Under the pieces are notes generated by a model that worked only from the letters and a program-made list of their open reading frames with translations, ran no database searches and was not told the origin of the DNA. The position numbers and the translations under genes were made by a program. Below, piece by piece: positions 63,602 to 64,000 of a DNA stretch of 64,000 nucleotides. Within the stretch, counting starts at the first letter, position 1; each line of letters begins with the position of its first letter. This DNA comes from Parvimonas micra (GTDB taxonomy: Bacteria > Bacillota > Clostridia > Tissierellales > Peptoniphilaceae), in contig NZ_LR134472.1 of the NCBI RefSeq assembly GCF_900637905.1, forward strand, positions 992,001-1,056,000, given 5' to 3'.

Positions 63602-63666
63602 ATGAAAAATATCCTTAACTTTTATAATTTAATTTTTTTACTTTAGGGAAAAATTTACTTACAATA

Positions 63667-63695
63667 TTGACAAAAAAATTTTTTTATGTTCTAAT
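63667..63695 (+). promoter_or_regulatory. bioY promoter with flanking dyad
   Basis: -35 TTGACA at 63667-63672, 17-bp spacer, -10 TCTAAT at 63690-63695. AAAAATTTACTT upstream (about 63650-63661) and AAGTAAAAATTTT downstream (63700-63712) form an imperfect inverted repeat around it, a possible operator. I do not see a standard BirA box. Confidence 0.55.
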
Positions 63696-63728
63696 TTTTA
63701 AGTAAAAATTTTAAAGAAAGGAGATATT

Positions 63729-64000
63729 ATGAAGATAAGTGCAAAAGATCTCACTTTAGTAGCCTTATTTAGTGCATTAATTGCCGTTGGAGCATTTATA
63801 AAGATTCCATTTCTACTTGTTCCGATTACATTACAAACGCTATTTATTGTTCTGTCAGCATTGGTGTTGGAACGTAAATTAGCTGTATTAAGTGTAATTG
63901 TATATATAATGATTGGGCTTGTAGGATTTCCTATATTTGCAAATGGTGGAGGAATAAATTATATTTTCAGTCCAACTTTTGGATACTTGGTATCATTTAT
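63729..64000 (+). CDS. bioY: Biotin transporter BioY (3' end beyond the window)
   Basis: The first 90 residues of a BioY S component, cut by the window edge. MKISAKDLTLVALFSALIAVGAF, then KIPFLLVPITLQTLFIVL, and later IVYIMIGLVGFPIFANGGGI show the BioY pattern, including the VPITLQT motif that all BioY proteins share. BioY binds biotin in the membrane and works with an ECF energy-coupling module encoded elsewhere. AAAGGAG precedes the ATG. Downstream partners cannot be seen. Confidence 0.93.
   Translation, partial: MKISAKDLTLVALFSALIAVGAFIKIPFLLVPITLQTLFIVLSALVLERKLAVLSVIVYIMIGLVGFPIFANGGGINYIFSPTFGYLVSF

Overview
The window is about 64 kb of very AT-rich DNA with dense, short-spaced genes, strong AGGAGG ribosome binding sites and single-membrane lipoproteins, so it comes from a low-GC Firmicute. 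The mix of genes (PepF, BrnQ, AzlCD, many small lipoproteins, DUF2207/LemA, GAD acid resistance) fits an anaerobic Gram-positive coccus of the Parvimonas/Peptoniphilaceae kind. That placement is inference; no rRNA or tRNA gene is visible to test it.

Layout. 0-23 kb is mostly housekeeping: hpf, an SDR reductase, rpsD, brnQ, pepF, azlCD, recR-ybaB, a serpin lipoprotein placed between ybaB and dnaX, dnaX, a YczE-like membrane protein, an M20 amidohydrolase, malic enzyme, radA, two small unknowns, a large FtsX-type ABC exporter and a GNAT acetyltransferase. 23.2-34.2 kb is a defence operon: type I restriction-modification genes hsdM, hsdS, an out-of-frame third HsdS half, a YobI/KAP-type membrane NTPase, an ADP-ribosylglycohydrolase and hsdR. 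34.2-45 kb is accessory DNA, in which gene cassettes are separated by direct copies of a long interspersed repeat: XRE regulator plus membrane protein plus esterase; gadC-gadB plus an EFR1-type ferredoxin; then transglutaminase, DUF6176, methyltransferase, alpha/beta hydrolase and NTF2-like genes. 45-64 kb returns to core functions: gltX, two DUF2207 proteins plus LemA, two small lipoproteins, a TroABCD-like Mn/Zn importer, a HAD phosphatase, an Fbp-like (iron-type) importer, a DUF3841 protein, three small lipoproteins and the start of bioY.

Most notable signals. (1) hsdS carries an (AG)10 tract whose length decides whether translation stops after two target-recognition domains or runs into a third, and also a 12-bp, 4-residue repeat in the spacer helix. 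(2) A YobI-like NTPase and an ADP-ribosylglycohydrolase lie inside the RM operon. (3) Upstream of dnaX, two tandem ~87-bp units fold into hairpins with compensatory base changes, and their mismatches become G-U pairs only in minus-strand RNA. (4) A five-copy interspersed repeat and a second, 65-bp palindromic repeat occupy gene ends. (5) A serpin interrupts the usual dnaX-ybaB-recR cluster.

Promoters are often of the extended -10 form (TGN before TATAAT), and most transcription units end in clear intrinsic terminators. All counts and alignments were made by eye.
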